Positions 21,610-30,491 of a stretch of 64,000 nucleotides of DNA are shown here, in pieces. The position numbers and the translations under genes are program-made. This DNA comes from Pseudomonas sp. Q2-TVG4-2. Its GTDB lineage: Bacteria > Pseudomonadota > Gammaproteobacteria > Pseudomonadales > Pseudomonadaceae. Every line of letters begins with the position of its first letter. The stretch's first letter is position 1. The stretch covers positions 434,001 to 498,000 of the forward strand of contig NZ_LGLW01000004.1 of NCBI RefSeq assembly GCF_013620795.1, in the 5' to 3' direction. The notes under the pieces were generated by a model. That model was not told where the DNA came from. It did no database searches and was given only the letters and a program-made list of their open reading frames with translations.

Positions 21610-22737
21610 TCAGTCTTGCCGATAGGGCAGCGCGTCACGCGCCGCCTCGGCATAGCGCAGTACGCCCAGGCGTTCCTGCTCGAGAAATTCGCTGACCGCC
21701 GCGTGCAGTCCCGGATGCACCAGATAATGCCATGAGCGCGTAATCACCGGCTCGAAGCCGCGGATCAGCTTGTGCTCGCCCTGGGCGCCGGCATCGAAAC
21801 GAGGCAATCCAGCAGCAATCGCCTGATCGATGCCCTGATAGAAGCAGGTCTCGAAGTGCAGCCGATCGAAATCGGCGAGGCAGCCCCAGTAGCGGCCATA
21901 GAGCCCGCACGCGCCAATCAGGCTAAAGGCCATGGCCACCGACCGGCCGCCCTGGCGGGCCAGCACCACCCGGATCGCCTTGGGCATCCGCTCGGCTAGC
22001 AGGCTGAAAAATAGACGTGTCAGGTACGGCGCCTGGCCACGCACGTGGTAGGTGTTGGCATAACAGGCGTAGACGAAATCCCACTCGGCCTCGCCAAGCT
22101 GGTCGCCCTCGCGCCAATCGAACTCGATCCCCTGCCCCGCCACATGCTCGCGCTCCTTGCGTAGCTGCTTGCGTTTGCGCGAGGTGAGGCCGTCAAGGAA
22201 GTCTTGAAAGTCCCGGTAGCCACGGTTTTGCCAGTGGAACTGGCAGCCAATGCGCTCCAGCCAGCCGTCACGTCCATGAAAGATCGCGTCGGCATCCGGC
22301 TCGGTGAAGTTGACGTGCAGGCTGGACTGCCCCATCTCAACAAGCCCGGCAGTGAGGTGATCGAGCAGCTGGCCCGCCGCCGCGCGATCACCCAGCAAGC
22401 GCGCACCTGTCACCGGCGAAAACGGCACCGCGCAAAGCAGCTTGGGGTAATACTCGATTCCGGCCCGATGGCAGGCATCGGCCCAGCCCCAGTCGAATAC
22501 GTACTCGCCGTTGGAATTGGCCTTGCGATACAGCGGCAGCGCGGCGATCAATTCACCCTGCGCATCGCTGAGCAATTGATGCTGCGCCCGCCAACCCGAG
22601 CGCCCACCGACGCTGCCGCTGTCCTCCAGCGAAGACAGGAAAGCATGTCGTACAAAGGGCTGCGGGTGGTCACCAAGTAACGCGTCCCAACGAGCGGGAT
22701 CGATGTCGGCGAGCCGGGGAAAAGTCTGGATAGGCAT
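21610..22737 (-). CDS. DUF482/FemAB-like GNAT-fold acyltransferase
   Basis: A 375-residue soluble protein of the DUF482 (peptidogalycan biosynthesis/FemAB-like) family. Characteristic stretches are PFVRHAFLSSLEDSGSVGGRSGW, YVFDWGWADAC, the basic TSRKRKQLRKERE segment and FDAGAQGEHKLIRGF. The double-GNAT fold suggests transfer of an acyl or aminoacyl group, but no substrate is known to me. It is convergent with metR and is followed upstream by the porin gene on the same strand, separated by that gene's terminator. Confidence 0.85.
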   Translation of the reverse strand: MPIQTFPRLADIDPARWDALLGDHPQPFVRHAFLSSLEDSGSVGGRSGWRAQHQLLSDAQGELIAALPLYRKANSNGEYVFDWGWADACHRAGIEYYPKLLCAVPFSPVTGARLLGDRAAAGQLLDHLTAGLVEMGQSSLHVNFTEPDADAIFHGRDGWLERIGCQFHWQNRGYRDFQDFLDGLTSRKRKQLRKEREHVAGQGIEFDWREGDQLGEAEWDFVYACYANTYHVRGQAPYLTRLFFSLLAERMPKAIRVVLARQGGRSVAMAFSLIGACGLYGRYWGCLADFDRLHFETCFYQGIDQAIAAGLPRFDAGAQGEHKLIRGFEPVITRSWHYLVHPGLHAAVSEFLEQERLGVLRYAEAARDALPYRQD

Positions 22738-22765
22738 GTGCGCCAGTCTGGCGGGTAACCGGGAC

Positions 22766-22793
22766 GAAAAAAAGCCCCATGAAGATGGGGCTT
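22766..22793 (-). terminator. Rho-independent terminator of the OprO/P porin
   Basis: On the minus strand, AAGCCCCAT-CTT-CATGGGGCTT-like stem (about 9 bp) is directly followed by a run of seven T. It lies about 35 bases past the porin stop. Confidence 0.92.
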
Positions 22794-22826
22794 GAAAGGG
22801 AGCATTACGGATGAAGCGGTGTTGCG

Positions 22827-24131
22827 TTAGAACACGTACTGAGCGCGCAGGCTGATGGCGTCACCATCGTCGTCGCCATTGGCGTTGACCACGTCATCCA
22901 CGCTGGTCTTCAGGTAGTTGGCGGAGATTTTCACCGCCTCGTTGGCGTACCAGTTGACGCCGATGGTGTGGGTCTTCGCTGCAGCTTCGGCGTTGTCGAC
23001 CGTCAGACCGGCAACTGGCACGGCTGCACCTTCGCCGACTGGAAGCATCGCGGTTTCGTCGACGGTGATATTGTCGTAGCGATAGAACACTTCCCATGCA
23101 CCGATCTGCTTGTTTTCCGGCTTGATCTTGTCGAACTTACCGCCGTTAAGCTTGTAGCTGCGCGATTCGCCAGTTAGGGTATAAGCAAGCTGAACGTTGT
23201 AGCCGGTGGCTTCCAGGTCGTTGTCGTTGCCGTTTAAAGCAGCATCACCGTCCGCTGTGCGGTTGAGATATTCACCCTGTACCGAGAACGGGCCAATCAT
23301 GTAGGCCGCTTCGAGTCCCCAGGCCTGATCGGTGCCGTCCAGAGCAGCGCCGCCGAACAAGGCACGGTTGCCATTCGGACCGTCTTCGGTAGTGCCGCGT
23401 ACCGACAGGCGCGACTCGATTTCTTCTTCGAAGCCGGCTTCGACTTCACGCGTTGCAAAGTTCAGACCGAAGTGCAGCACTTGATCAGCCTGAACGATCG
23501 GAGCGATCACGCCACGCGCAATGAAGGATGTGTTGTTCTGACCATCTTCGTCTTCGTTGCCGCTCTGACGATAGCCGCCAACTTCGCCATGGAACATGCC
23601 CATAGTGGTACGCAGGCGAATGCCTTCACCGTCTTCATGGCTGTTCAGCCAAGGGGCCAGGTCATACATCGAAGAACGCTCGATTGCGGTGATCCACTTA
23701 GAGCTGACCGCCTCTTCCAGGCCGAAAGTCGGGTTGATACGGCCGATCGACAGCTGCATTGGCTCCCAGCCATTGTAATGGATCGCCAGTTCGTCCCAGT
23801 TGCTGGCGTTGTCACTAAAGTTACGGTTAAAGGTGTAGCCCCAGTCGGTGAAGGCAACACCGGATATTTCAAGACGCGCGCGGCGGAAGTAGGACTCGTC
23901 AGCCCGCTCACCATTCTGAGTGTAAAAACCATCGAAGCTGTCAGCATCGGCTTGCAGGCGACCGTTGATCTTGAAAGAGAACTCCTTGTCCGTCGTCCCT
24001 ACTTCCAGACCACCCTTGGTCTTGATCATGATATCGGCGCCATCGGTGGTGACGGTGCCGGCGAAAGCCTGGGCGGAAACGGCCAGAGCGAGGGCGCTGG
24101 CGGCGAAACCGGCGAAGTGCTTACGGATCAT
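22827..24131 (-). CDS. Phosphate-selective porin O/P family protein
   Basis: Outer-membrane 16-strand trimeric porin related to OprO/OprP, which pass phosphate or polyphosphate. The 434 residues begin with a signal peptide (MIRKHFAGFAASALALAVSA, cleaved after AFA), then alternating beta strands. Family features include RRARLEISGVAF, INPTFGLEEAVSSKWITAIERS and a C-terminal Phe (SLRAQYVF) for outer-membrane assembly. ATG 24131 is preferred over TTG 24134 because AAGGGG lies 7 bases before it. A convincing Pho box was not found, so phosphate control is not shown. A terminator follows. Confidence 0.88.
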   Translation of the reverse strand: MIRKHFAGFAASALALAVSAQAFAGTVTTDGADIMIKTKGGLEVGTTDKEFSFKINGRLQADADSFDGFYTQNGERADESYFRRARLEISGVAFTDWGYTFNRNFSDNASNWDELAIHYNGWEPMQLSIGRINPTFGLEEAVSSKWITAIERSSMYDLAPWLNSHEDGEGIRLRTTMGMFHGEVGGYRQSGNEDEDGQNNTSFIARGVIAPIVQADQVLHFGLNFATREVEAGFEEEIESRLSVRGTTEDGPNGNRALFGGAALDGTDQAWGLEAAYMIGPFSVQGEYLNRTADGDAALNGNDNDLEATGYNVQLAYTLTGESRSYKLNGGKFDKIKPENKQIGAWEVFYRYDNITVDETAMLPVGEGAAVPVAGLTVDNAEAAAKTHTIGVNWYANEAVKISANYLKTSVDDVVNANGDDDGDAISLRAQYVF

Positions 24132-24342
24132 CAAAATTCCCCTTAAAGGTCAGCGTTGGTGAACACAGAGGTTGGCTCTTTGTGCTGCGGGAATCTTGGC
24201 CAGCCGTTGTGTCAGCCAAGTGGCTGTTTGATAAAGCTTTTATTACAAGAGGAACTAAAACGACGGCTGCTTATCGTCAGAATGGATGATCGAATTGTTT
24301 GTGCTCCTGGCGTTCGCCGCCTCTGGAACGAAATCCGAGCGT

Positions 24343-24370
24343 AAAAAAAGGGTGGGCCCGAGCCCACCCT
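24343..24370 (-). terminator. Rho-independent terminator of the FabH-like gene
   Basis: Read on the minus strand, a 9-bp GC-rich stem (AGGGTGGGC pairing with GCCCACCCT, 4-base loop) is followed by seven T. It begins 20 bases after the stop of the gene at 24390. Confidence 0.93.
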
Positions 24371-24389
24371 TCATGCCAGCTCGCTGGAA

Positions 24390-25511
24390 TCAGCGCCTGC
24401 GCAATATCACGCTGCCAATCGAGTAACCCGCACCAAACGAGCTGAGCACGCCGAGACTACCGCTGGGCAGGTCGTCCTGATGCTTGTGGAAGGCAATCAC
24501 CGAACCGGCCGAGCTGGTATTGGCGTAAGTATCCAGAATCACTGGCGCCTCTTCCGCACTGGCGTCGCGGCCGAGTAGCTTGCGTACGATCAGCTGATTC
24601 ATGTTCAGGTTGGCCTGGTGCAACCAGAAGCGCTTGACCGAACCGACCTCGATGGCGTTTTCCTTCAGGTGCTCGCCGATCAGCTCGGCGACCATCGGGC
24701 AGACTTCTTTGAATACCTTGCGGCCTTCCTGGACGAACAGCTTGTCCGGATTGGTCATGTATTCCTCGGCCGTGCGATTGAGGAAGCCGAAGTTGTTGCG
24801 GATGTTGTTGGAAAATTCGGTCACCAGCTTGGTACTGACCACATCCCATTGATAGGCGGAAGTCGCCAGATCGGCGCGCTCGACGATCACCGCGGTGCAG
24901 GCATCGCCGAAGATGAAGTGGCTGTCGCGGTCGCGGAAGTTCATGTGGCCGGTGCAGATTTCCGGATTGACCATCAGCACCGCCCGCGCCTGGCCCAACT
25001 GCACCGAGTTGGCGGCATTCTGAATGCCGAAGGTGGCTGACGAGCAGGCCACGTTCATATCAAAACCGAAGCCCTTGATACCCAGTGCCGCCTGAACTTC
25101 GATAGCGACGGCTGGGTAGGCACGCTGCAGGTTCGAGCAGGCAACGATCACACCATCGATATCTGCCGCCGTCTTGCCGGCCCGCTCCAGCGCCTGCTGA
25201 GCGGCCTTGACCGACATTTCACAGAGAATCGACCACTCGTCATTGCTGCGCTCTGGAATACGAGGAACCATGCGATCCGGATCAAGGATGCCTGCTTTAT
25301 CGGTAACGAAGCGGCTCTTGATGCCCGATGCTTTCTCAATGAAGGCCGAGCTGGACTCCGGCATCGGCTGCACCTCGCCAGCCTCGATGGCAGAGGCATG
25401 CTCGGTGTTGAAGCGACGGGCGTAGGTGTTGAAGGATTCAACCAGTTCGTCGTTGGAAATGCTGCTGGCGGGGGTATAAAGGCCGGTACCGCTGATGACG
25501 ACGTTATGCAC
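24390..25511 (-). CDS. Beta-ketoacyl-ACP synthase III-like, PA3286-type
   Basis: Thiolase-fold condensing enzyme of 373 residues. The triad is visible: Cys156 in NVACSSATFG, His298 in WLHQANLNMN and Asn331 in YANTSSAGS. It is longer than housekeeping FabH (about 320) and has the insert AIEAGEVQPMPESSSAFIEK, as in P. aeruginosa PA3286. PA3286 is reported to condense octanoyl-CoA from beta-oxidation with malonyl-ACP, shunting degradation products into synthesis; assignment here is by sequence memory. GTG 25511 is chosen because AGGA lies 6-7 bases upstream and the protein then starts like its relatives. Confidence 0.87.
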   Translation of the reverse strand: MHNVVISGTGLYTPASSISNDELVESFNTYARRFNTEHASAIEAGEVQPMPESSSAFIEKASGIKSRFVTDKAGILDPDRMVPRIPERSNDEWSILCEMSVKAAQQALERAGKTAADIDGVIVACSNLQRAYPAVAIEVQAALGIKGFGFDMNVACSSATFGIQNAANSVQLGQARAVLMVNPEICTGHMNFRDRDSHFIFGDACTAVIVERADLATSAYQWDVVSTKLVTEFSNNIRNNFGFLNRTAEEYMTNPDKLFVQEGRKVFKEVCPMVAELIGEHLKENAIEVGSVKRFWLHQANLNMNQLIVRKLLGRDASAEEAPVILDTYANTSSAGSVIAFHKHQDDLPSGSLGVLSSFGAGYSIGSVILRRR

Positions 25512-25827
25512 AGTCGTTCCTCTTGAAATTGGCTGATCGTTGTCTGGCGTCGGAACAGAGCGATGCCGGCCAACGCCGATCGCCATCGTCATCCCGCGTC
25601 CGTTTATATGGCGCTATTGTGCACGAAAACCCAATAGAAACTGCAGCGGCGCTCTGAAAATGCAGACAAACGATCACAGGTCTGAGGCAACGCCGACACG
25701 GATTCCGGCCGGTACTTCATGACTGAGTACCGTGCCGCCAGCGCATATCGATCCGCATGGACAGCGACCAAACCGGGGGCGGACAGCTTTCGGTTATTCT
25801 TGCGTACCCAACAAGCAGGACTGCCCG
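25512..25827 (+). other. Gene-free gap between divergent genes
   Basis: A 316-base interval between the FabH-like gene and the 25828 gene. It contains a hairpin at 25707-25736: GGC-CGGTACT pairing with AGTACCG-T-GCC around a 9-base loop. It presumably holds two divergent promoters, which I cannot place. No coding sequence is seen. Confidence 0.4.
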
Positions 25828-26358
25828 ATGAAAGACCAACTCGCCGAACTGATCCGCCTGATCAGCTCGGGCTGCATGAGCGAAGACGAGATCAACCGGT
25901 TGGCCGACGAAGCGGCCCAAGCCTACGCCGATCCCCAAGCGTTTCTGCAGGCCAATCCGGACATCATTTACGACGACGACTTCCCCATTCCGCTGGGCGA
26001 ATGGATGGTCGTCGGCAGCCTGCCGGACACCGTGCTGTTCCAGGCCGATGATCACCAGGCGCTGTTCGAGCAGATCCACGGCTCGTTCGGTCCAGATGTT
26101 GCCTTCGTGCTTAAACCCAAGCAGCTCGCCAAGACCGAACCACTGAAGGCCCTCAACCGCATCCAGACGCAGCTCAGCAGCCTATACCCGGAGAAAGGCG
26201 GCTATGTACTGGTGGATTTCAGCGAGCCACTGGACGACGAGCTACAGGCCGTACTCGTCTATACCTGTGACCTGGGTCGGGTGATGGCCTTGGCGGTCGA
26301 GATCGGCATCTACGCTGCGCCGGCGTTGGCCACGCTGCAGGCTGAGCAGGGCAAATAA
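25828..26358 (+). CDS. Conserved hypothetical protein, 176 aa, acidic
   Basis: A soluble acidic protein starting MKDQLAELIRLISSGCMSED. The first 50 residues look helical; the rest alternates strands and helices (GEWMVVGSLPDTVLFQADDHQALFEQ, then GYVLVDFSEPLDDELQAVLVYT). No catalytic motif, signal or membrane segment is seen. ATG 25828 is chosen for the AGGA about 8 bases upstream. The stop is 43 bases from the convergent DUF3820 gene. I do not recognise the family and offer no function. Confidence 0.75.
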   Translation: MKDQLAELIRLISSGCMSEDEINRLADEAAQAYADPQAFLQANPDIIYDDDFPIPLGEWMVVGSLPDTVLFQADDHQALFEQIHGSFGPDVAFVLKPKQLAKTEPLKALNRIQTQLSSLYPEKGGYVLVDFSEPLDDELQAVLVYTCDLGRVMALAVEIGIYAAPALATLQAEQGK

Positions 26359-26400
26359 GCGAGGGGCTGCTCTTTTGTTTCGCGCGCGTCCACGCGAGGT

Positions 26401-26613
26401 CTAGCGCCGCCGCAGTGGGTCGAGCAGGGAAGACAGCCCGTTGTGGTCGATCTCCTGCATCAGCGCCAGGAGCTGGCCAATATCACCGGGCGGGAAGCCG
26501 ACCCGAGCGAACCAGTTCAGGTAGTTGCCCGGCAGATCGGCAATCAGACGCCCCTTGTATTTGCCGTAGGGCATTGTCTGGGTCACCAAGCGTTGGAGAT
26601 CTTCGGGTTTCAT
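26401..26613 (-). CDS. DUF3820 family protein
   Basis: A 70-residue protein with the hallmark TMPYGKYKGRLIADLPGNYL and WFARVGFPPGDIGQLL. The family has been labelled a putative quorum-sensing-regulated virulence factor in P. aeruginosa, and related domains occur near exonuclease-type proteins, but the role is not established. ATG 26613 (MKPEDLQ) is chosen because the extra 12 in-frame residues upstream do not resemble the family. Confidence 0.8.
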   Translation of the reverse strand: MKPEDLQRLVTQTMPYGKYKGRLIADLPGNYLNWFARVGFPPGDIGQLLALMQEIDHNGLSSLLDPLRRR

Positions 26614-26790
26614 GGCTACAGGTCGCTTTAAAAGCGCAAATACTGCCACAGCCCATCTACAGCGGCAGCCTTGCCGGATTGAACCGTTTCGTCATAAATC
26701 TTCGAAGCAAGCGGCAAGCCCGCTATAAAGCCTTTCGCCATTGCGCTCTAGCCTGCGGCATTGCTGGCGTGGGCTTATGTTCGGGCTTTG

Positions 26791-26827
26791 CTAAAAACAA
26801 CCTATCGCTTCGATAGGTTTTTCCTAT
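26791..26827 (+). promoter_or_regulatory. OxyR-like tetrad site upstream of di-heme peroxidase
   Basis: Four tetranucleotides are spaced exactly 11 bases apart: CTAA 26791, CTAT 26802, ATAG 26813, CTAT 26824. The OxyR consensus is ATAG-N7-CTAT-N7-ATAG-N7-CTAT, so three quarter-sites are exact and the first is degenerate. The site ends 67 bases before the peroxidase ATG, a normal activating distance. The central part also forms an AACCTATCG/CGATAGGTT hairpin followed by T residues, so a terminator reading is possible. Confidence 0.6.
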
Positions 26828-26894
26828 TTAGCAAAGGCTTCCATTTAGCTCTAGGCCTTCCTGTACGACCTCGTCGATACAGGAAAACAACAAA

Positions 26895-28286
26895 ATGAAA
26901 GCCGCCCTAGCCCGCTCATGCCTGGCCATCGCGCTCGGCACCACTCCCGTTGTATCTGTGGTGCATGCCGCCGAGAGGGACAAACCGACCAGTTATAGTC
27001 CGGTGGTTATCACCGAGGATTTCGATTCGATCATGCAGCGCATGTCAGCCGACAAGCCTGCGATCCTCGAGAAACACATGGCGTTGCTGGAGGAGCGCTA
27101 CGACCTCAGCGACAAACCGGCCGAAGGCGTCACCATGGCCCGTGGCAAACCGATACAAACCGGTGTGCGGGTCAAACTGGCGGACGGCAACTGGGACGAG
27201 CTGGCCCAACTGAGCCCCGAAGAGATTCGTCAGCAGCAACGCTTTCCGGCCGGTTTCATGCCCCTGCCGCACCCGAACCATCCGGAAGGCGGCATGGTCT
27301 TTCCACAGTTCCATATCGATGAGGTCAACAGGATCGAAGGCCGTGACCTGACTCGCTTCGATCTGGATTTCGATCTGCCCGACCACTTCCTGCCGGAGTT
27401 TCCGGCACCGATCTACCTCACTACACGGCCGGATCTGGGCGATGTCTCCCAAGGCAAGCTGGTGAATATTCGCAACTATTTCGAGTTGTTCAACGGCATC
27501 CTCAACCCCAAGCAGCTCGAAGGCCTGCGCCTGCTGGCAACGACATTCCCGCAACAACAGTTCAACGCCACCGATGACCGACGCAGCGAACATCCGCATA
27601 CCGGCGTCGCCTGCCTGGATTGTCACGCCAACGGCCATACCAACGCCGCCACGCACCTGGCCGGCGACGTACGCCCGCAGAAATTTCGCCACCGCATCGA
27701 CACGCCAACCCTGCGCGGCGTGAACGTGCAACAGATCTTCGGTTCCCAGCGCGCCCTAAAAACGGTAGAGGACTTCACCGAGTTCGAACAGCGCGCCGCC
27801 TATTTCGACGGCGACATCGTGCTGGCCGCGAAGAAAGGTGTGAACGTGCTCGAGCGCGGCAGCCAGGTGCACTTCATGGGTGAGTTTCAGGCCCTGCTGG
27901 ATTTCCCACCCGCGCCTAAACTCAATATTGAAGGCCGGCTCGATCCGGCCAGGGCCAGCGAGCAAGAGCTGCGTGGCGAGCAGATCTTTCATGGCAAGGG
28001 TGCCTGCGCAAGCTGCCATGTCCCGCCCTACTACACCGACCACCTGATGCATAACTTGCAGACCGAACGCTTCTACGAGCCCCAGGAGTACAACGGTGTC
28101 ATGGCTGTAGGCGACGGTCCGATCAAGACGTTTCCGCTGCGCGGCATCAAAGACTCGCCGCCGTATCTGCACGACGGTCGCCTGCTGACGCTGGAAGACA
28201 CCGTCGAGTTCTTCAACCTCGTATTGCAGCGCGGCCTGACCGAAGACGAGAAGACCGATCTGGTGGCTTTTCTGCGCACGCTCTGA
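26895..28286 (+). CDS. Exported di-heme c-type peroxidase (MauG/CcpA-like)
   Basis: A 463-residue periplasmic protein with a signal peptide (about 1-25, ending VVHAA) and two covalent heme sites: CLDCH at 240-244 and CASCH at 371-375. The second is followed by GPIKTFPLRGIKDSPPYLHDGR and EFFNLVLQRGL, typical of the C-terminal domain of bacterial cytochrome c peroxidases. The long N-terminal part (about 40-235) before heme 1 is unlike classical CcpA and resembles proteins annotated as cytochrome B6 in pseudomonads. It probably reduces peroxide. An OxyR-like site lies upstream and an ankyrin gene follows. Confidence 0.8.
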   Translation: MKAALARSCLAIALGTTPVVSVVHAAERDKPTSYSPVVITEDFDSIMQRMSADKPAILEKHMALLEERYDLSDKPAEGVTMARGKPIQTGVRVKLADGNWDELAQLSPEEIRQQQRFPAGFMPLPHPNHPEGGMVFPQFHIDEVNRIEGRDLTRFDLDFDLPDHFLPEFPAPIYLTTRPDLGDVSQGKLVNIRNYFELFNGILNPKQLEGLRLLATTFPQQQFNATDDRRSEHPHTGVACLDCHANGHTNAATHLAGDVRPQKFRHRIDTPTLRGVNVQQIFGSQRALKTVEDFTEFEQRAAYFDGDIVLAAKKGVNVLERGSQVHFMGEFQALLDFPPAPKLNIEGRLDPARASEQELRGEQIFHGKGACASCHVPPYYTDHLMHNLQTERFYEPQEYNGVMAVGDGPIKTFPLRGIKDSPPYLHDGRLLTLEDTVEFFNLVLQRGLTEDEKTDLVAFLRTL

Positions 28287-28426
28287 ATCGCAGGACGATG
28301 GGCATTCGATAAAAACGGGCTATACGGGGCATAGGGATCGCCATGGCGCCTTTTGCCCTATCGCTTGTCACAATGAAACACGCGCCGGTGGGTATCGCCG
28401 GCGACGCCCCCATCAAGGAGCCGCCC

Positions 28427-28951
28427 ATGACCAAGCCTGCCCAACCCAAGCCCGAATTGGACGACGCCGCCCTGGCCTTCGCTGAGCAGGTGTTCGAAAG
28501 CACTCGCAAAGGCGACGCTACGCGCCTCGCCGACCTGCTCGGCCGCGGCCTGCCGGCGAACATACGCAACCACAACGGCGACAGCCTGTTGATGCTCGCG
28601 GCCTACCACGGCCATCTCGATGCGGCGCGCGTACTGCTGGCACACGGCGCCGACCCACAGCTGCGCAATGACAAAGGCCAGACGCCGCTGGCGGGCGCCG
28701 CTTTCAAGGGCGACCTAGCGATGGTCAAGTTGCTGCTTGAACATGATGCCGACGTTGAGGGTGCATCGCCCGATGGCAAGACCGCGCTGATGATGGCGGC
28801 CATGTTCAACCGTACCGAGATCGTCGAATACCTGATTGCCCACGGCGCCAACCCGCACGCTGCCGACGGCAACGGCGCCACGCCAGCTACCGCCGCGGCA
28901 ATGATGGGTGCCACCGACACCCATGCGCTGTTGAGCAGGATCACCCGCTGA
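28427..28951 (+). CDS. Ankyrin-repeat protein
   Basis: A 174-residue soluble protein made of about four ankyrin repeats (NHNGDSLLMLAAYHGHLDAA, NDKGQTPLAGAAFKGDLAMV, PDGKTALMMAAMFNRTEIV and a final degenerate one), after a helical N-terminus. ATG 28427 is preceded by AAGGAG. No signal peptide is seen. In P. aeruginosa the ankyrin protein AnkB is encoded after the catalase katB and supports its activity; here the gene follows a heme peroxidase by 140 bases, which suggests an analogous helper role. That last point is inference. Confidence 0.85.
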   Translation: MTKPAQPKPELDDAALAFAEQVFESTRKGDATRLADLLGRGLPANIRNHNGDSLLMLAAYHGHLDAARVLLAHGADPQLRNDKGQTPLAGAAFKGDLAMVKLLLEHDADVEGASPDGKTALMMAAMFNRTEIVEYLIAHGANPHAADGNGATPATAAAMMGATDTHALLSRITR

Positions 28952-29131
28952 CCGACACCGGTTGCCGGACCGCTGTATCGCCACGGGTCGCGAAGCCAAA
29001 GTCCCGCGGCGCGCCTTTGAACCATCGCGCTATCCTTCGCTCTCTGTTACTGATCCGACAGCGGTAGCGCTCCCCTTCCGGCCGCCCGCACAGGATAATC
29101 ACGCGCTTTTCCGCCATCCCCGAGGTACACC

Positions 29132-30364
29132 ATGACGGCGCACGCCAACCCGCCGACGCCGCGCTTTTCCCCGCGCGCTATCCTGTTGATCGAGCTGGCG
29201 CTGGCCATGGGCGGTTTCGCCATTGGCACCGGCGAGTTCGCCATCATGGGTCTGATGCCCAACGTGGCGCAGGGGCTGGGCATCAGCGAGCCGCAGGTCG
29301 GCCATGTGATCAGTACCTATGCCCTGGGCGTAGTCGTCGGTGCGCCGCTACTGGCGATTCTCGGCTCGCGGCTGTTTCGCCGGCACCTGCTGTTGTTGCT
29401 GATGAGCTTCTTTGCACTGGGCAACTTCGCCAGCGCCATGGCGCCGGACTACCACTCGCTGATGCTGTTCCGCTTCGTGGCCGGCCTGCCCCATGGCGCC
29501 TACTTTGGCGTGGCGATGCTGGTGGCGGCCTCCATGGTGGCGCCGGATCAGCGCGCCCAGGCGGTCAGCCGAGTGCTCGCCGGGCTGACCATCGCCATGC
29601 TGATCGGCAACCCCACCGCGACCTGGCTGGGGCAATGGCTGAGCTGGCGCTGGGCGTTCGGGCTGGTGGGGCTGATCGCATTGCTGACCGTACTGCTGGT
29701 CGCGATCTTCCTGCCGCTCGATCGCAACGAGCCGCACAACAACCCGCTGCGCGAACTGCGCGATTTCAACCGCAAGCCGGTGTGGCTGGCGCTGGCCATC
29801 AGCTCGGTCGGCTTTGCCGGCATGTTCTGCGTGTTCAGCTACCTGGCCCCCACGCTGTTGGAAGTCACCGGCGTCAGCGAGAACTGGATTCCGGTGGGGC
29901 TTGCCGCCTTCGGCCTGGGCGGGATTGTCGGCAATCTGTTTGGCGGCTGGCTGTTTGATCGGTTGCGCTTCAAGGCGATCGCCTGGTTGCTGCTCTGGAG
30001 TATCGCAGTGCTGCTGGTCTTCCCCTTCGCCACTCATTCGCTGTGGACCATTCTGCCGGCGGCCTTCGCCGTCGGCACCATGGTCTCGCTGTCGCCGGCA
30101 TTGCAGACGCACCTGATGGACGTCGCCGCCGATGCGCAGACACTGGCGGCTGCTTCCAATCATGCCGCGTTCAACATCGCCAACGCGCTCGGCCCCTGGC
30201 TCGGCGGGCTGGCCATCAGCGCCGGCCTTGGCTGGACCGCCACCGGCTACATCGGCGCCGCAACCGGTGCAGCCGGCCTGCTGGTGTTCTGGTGGGCCTG
30301 GACTGCCCAAGACGACACCGTAGACACCAGCACGCCGACAACCGTCTGCGATAGAACGGTCTGA
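29132..30364 (+). CDS. DHA1-family MFS exporter (AraJ/YdhP-like)
   Basis: A 410-residue inner-membrane drug/sugar-efflux-type major facilitator with 12 hydrophobic segments. The first helix motif GTGEFAIMGLMPNVAQGLGIS and the later AASNHAAFNIANALGPWLGG are typical of AraJ-like proteins. The loop between helices 2 and 3 contains GSRLFRRHLL. ATG 29132 is preceded by GAGG. The polar C-terminal tail (about 392-410) is rich in Asp/Thr. It is monocistronic by spacing, and the substrate is unknown. Confidence 0.87.
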   Translation: MTAHANPPTPRFSPRAILLIELALAMGGFAIGTGEFAIMGLMPNVAQGLGISEPQVGHVISTYALGVVVGAPLLAILGSRLFRRHLLLLLMSFFALGNFASAMAPDYHSLMLFRFVAGLPHGAYFGVAMLVAASMVAPDQRAQAVSRVLAGLTIAMLIGNPTATWLGQWLSWRWAFGLVGLIALLTVLLVAIFLPLDRNEPHNNPLRELRDFNRKPVWLALAISSVGFAGMFCVFSYLAPTLLEVTGVSENWIPVGLAAFGLGGIVGNLFGGWLFDRLRFKAIAWLLLWSIAVLLVFPFATHSLWTILPAAFAVGTMVSLSPALQTHLMDVAADAQTLAAASNHAAFNIANALGPWLGGLAISAGLGWTATGYIGAATGAAGLLVFWWAWTAQDDTVDTSTPTTVCDRTV

Positions 30365-30491
30365 GACAAACATGTGGAGACAGCGGCGTGCAGGGCGCCG
30401 TCCCACGACGGAAATATTTTGCCTCGGGGCTTAACTTTTCTCCGTTTCGGGTCGACTTACTGGACCTTGTTTTCCTCACCGGCTGTTACCC

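Noticed and set aside
24231..24248. Possible Pho box upstream of the OprO/P porin
   Set aside because: On the minus strand the stretch TTGTAATAAAAGCTTTAT matches the Pho box at only 11 of 18 positions, with the second half-site very poor. It is insufficient to claim PhoB control.
26799..26823. Reading the AACCTATCG/CGATAGGTT hairpin plus T-run as a terminator
   Set aside because: Possible, but no gene on the plus strand ends just upstream (the nearest is convergent DUF3820), and the exact 11-base periodicity fits OxyR better.
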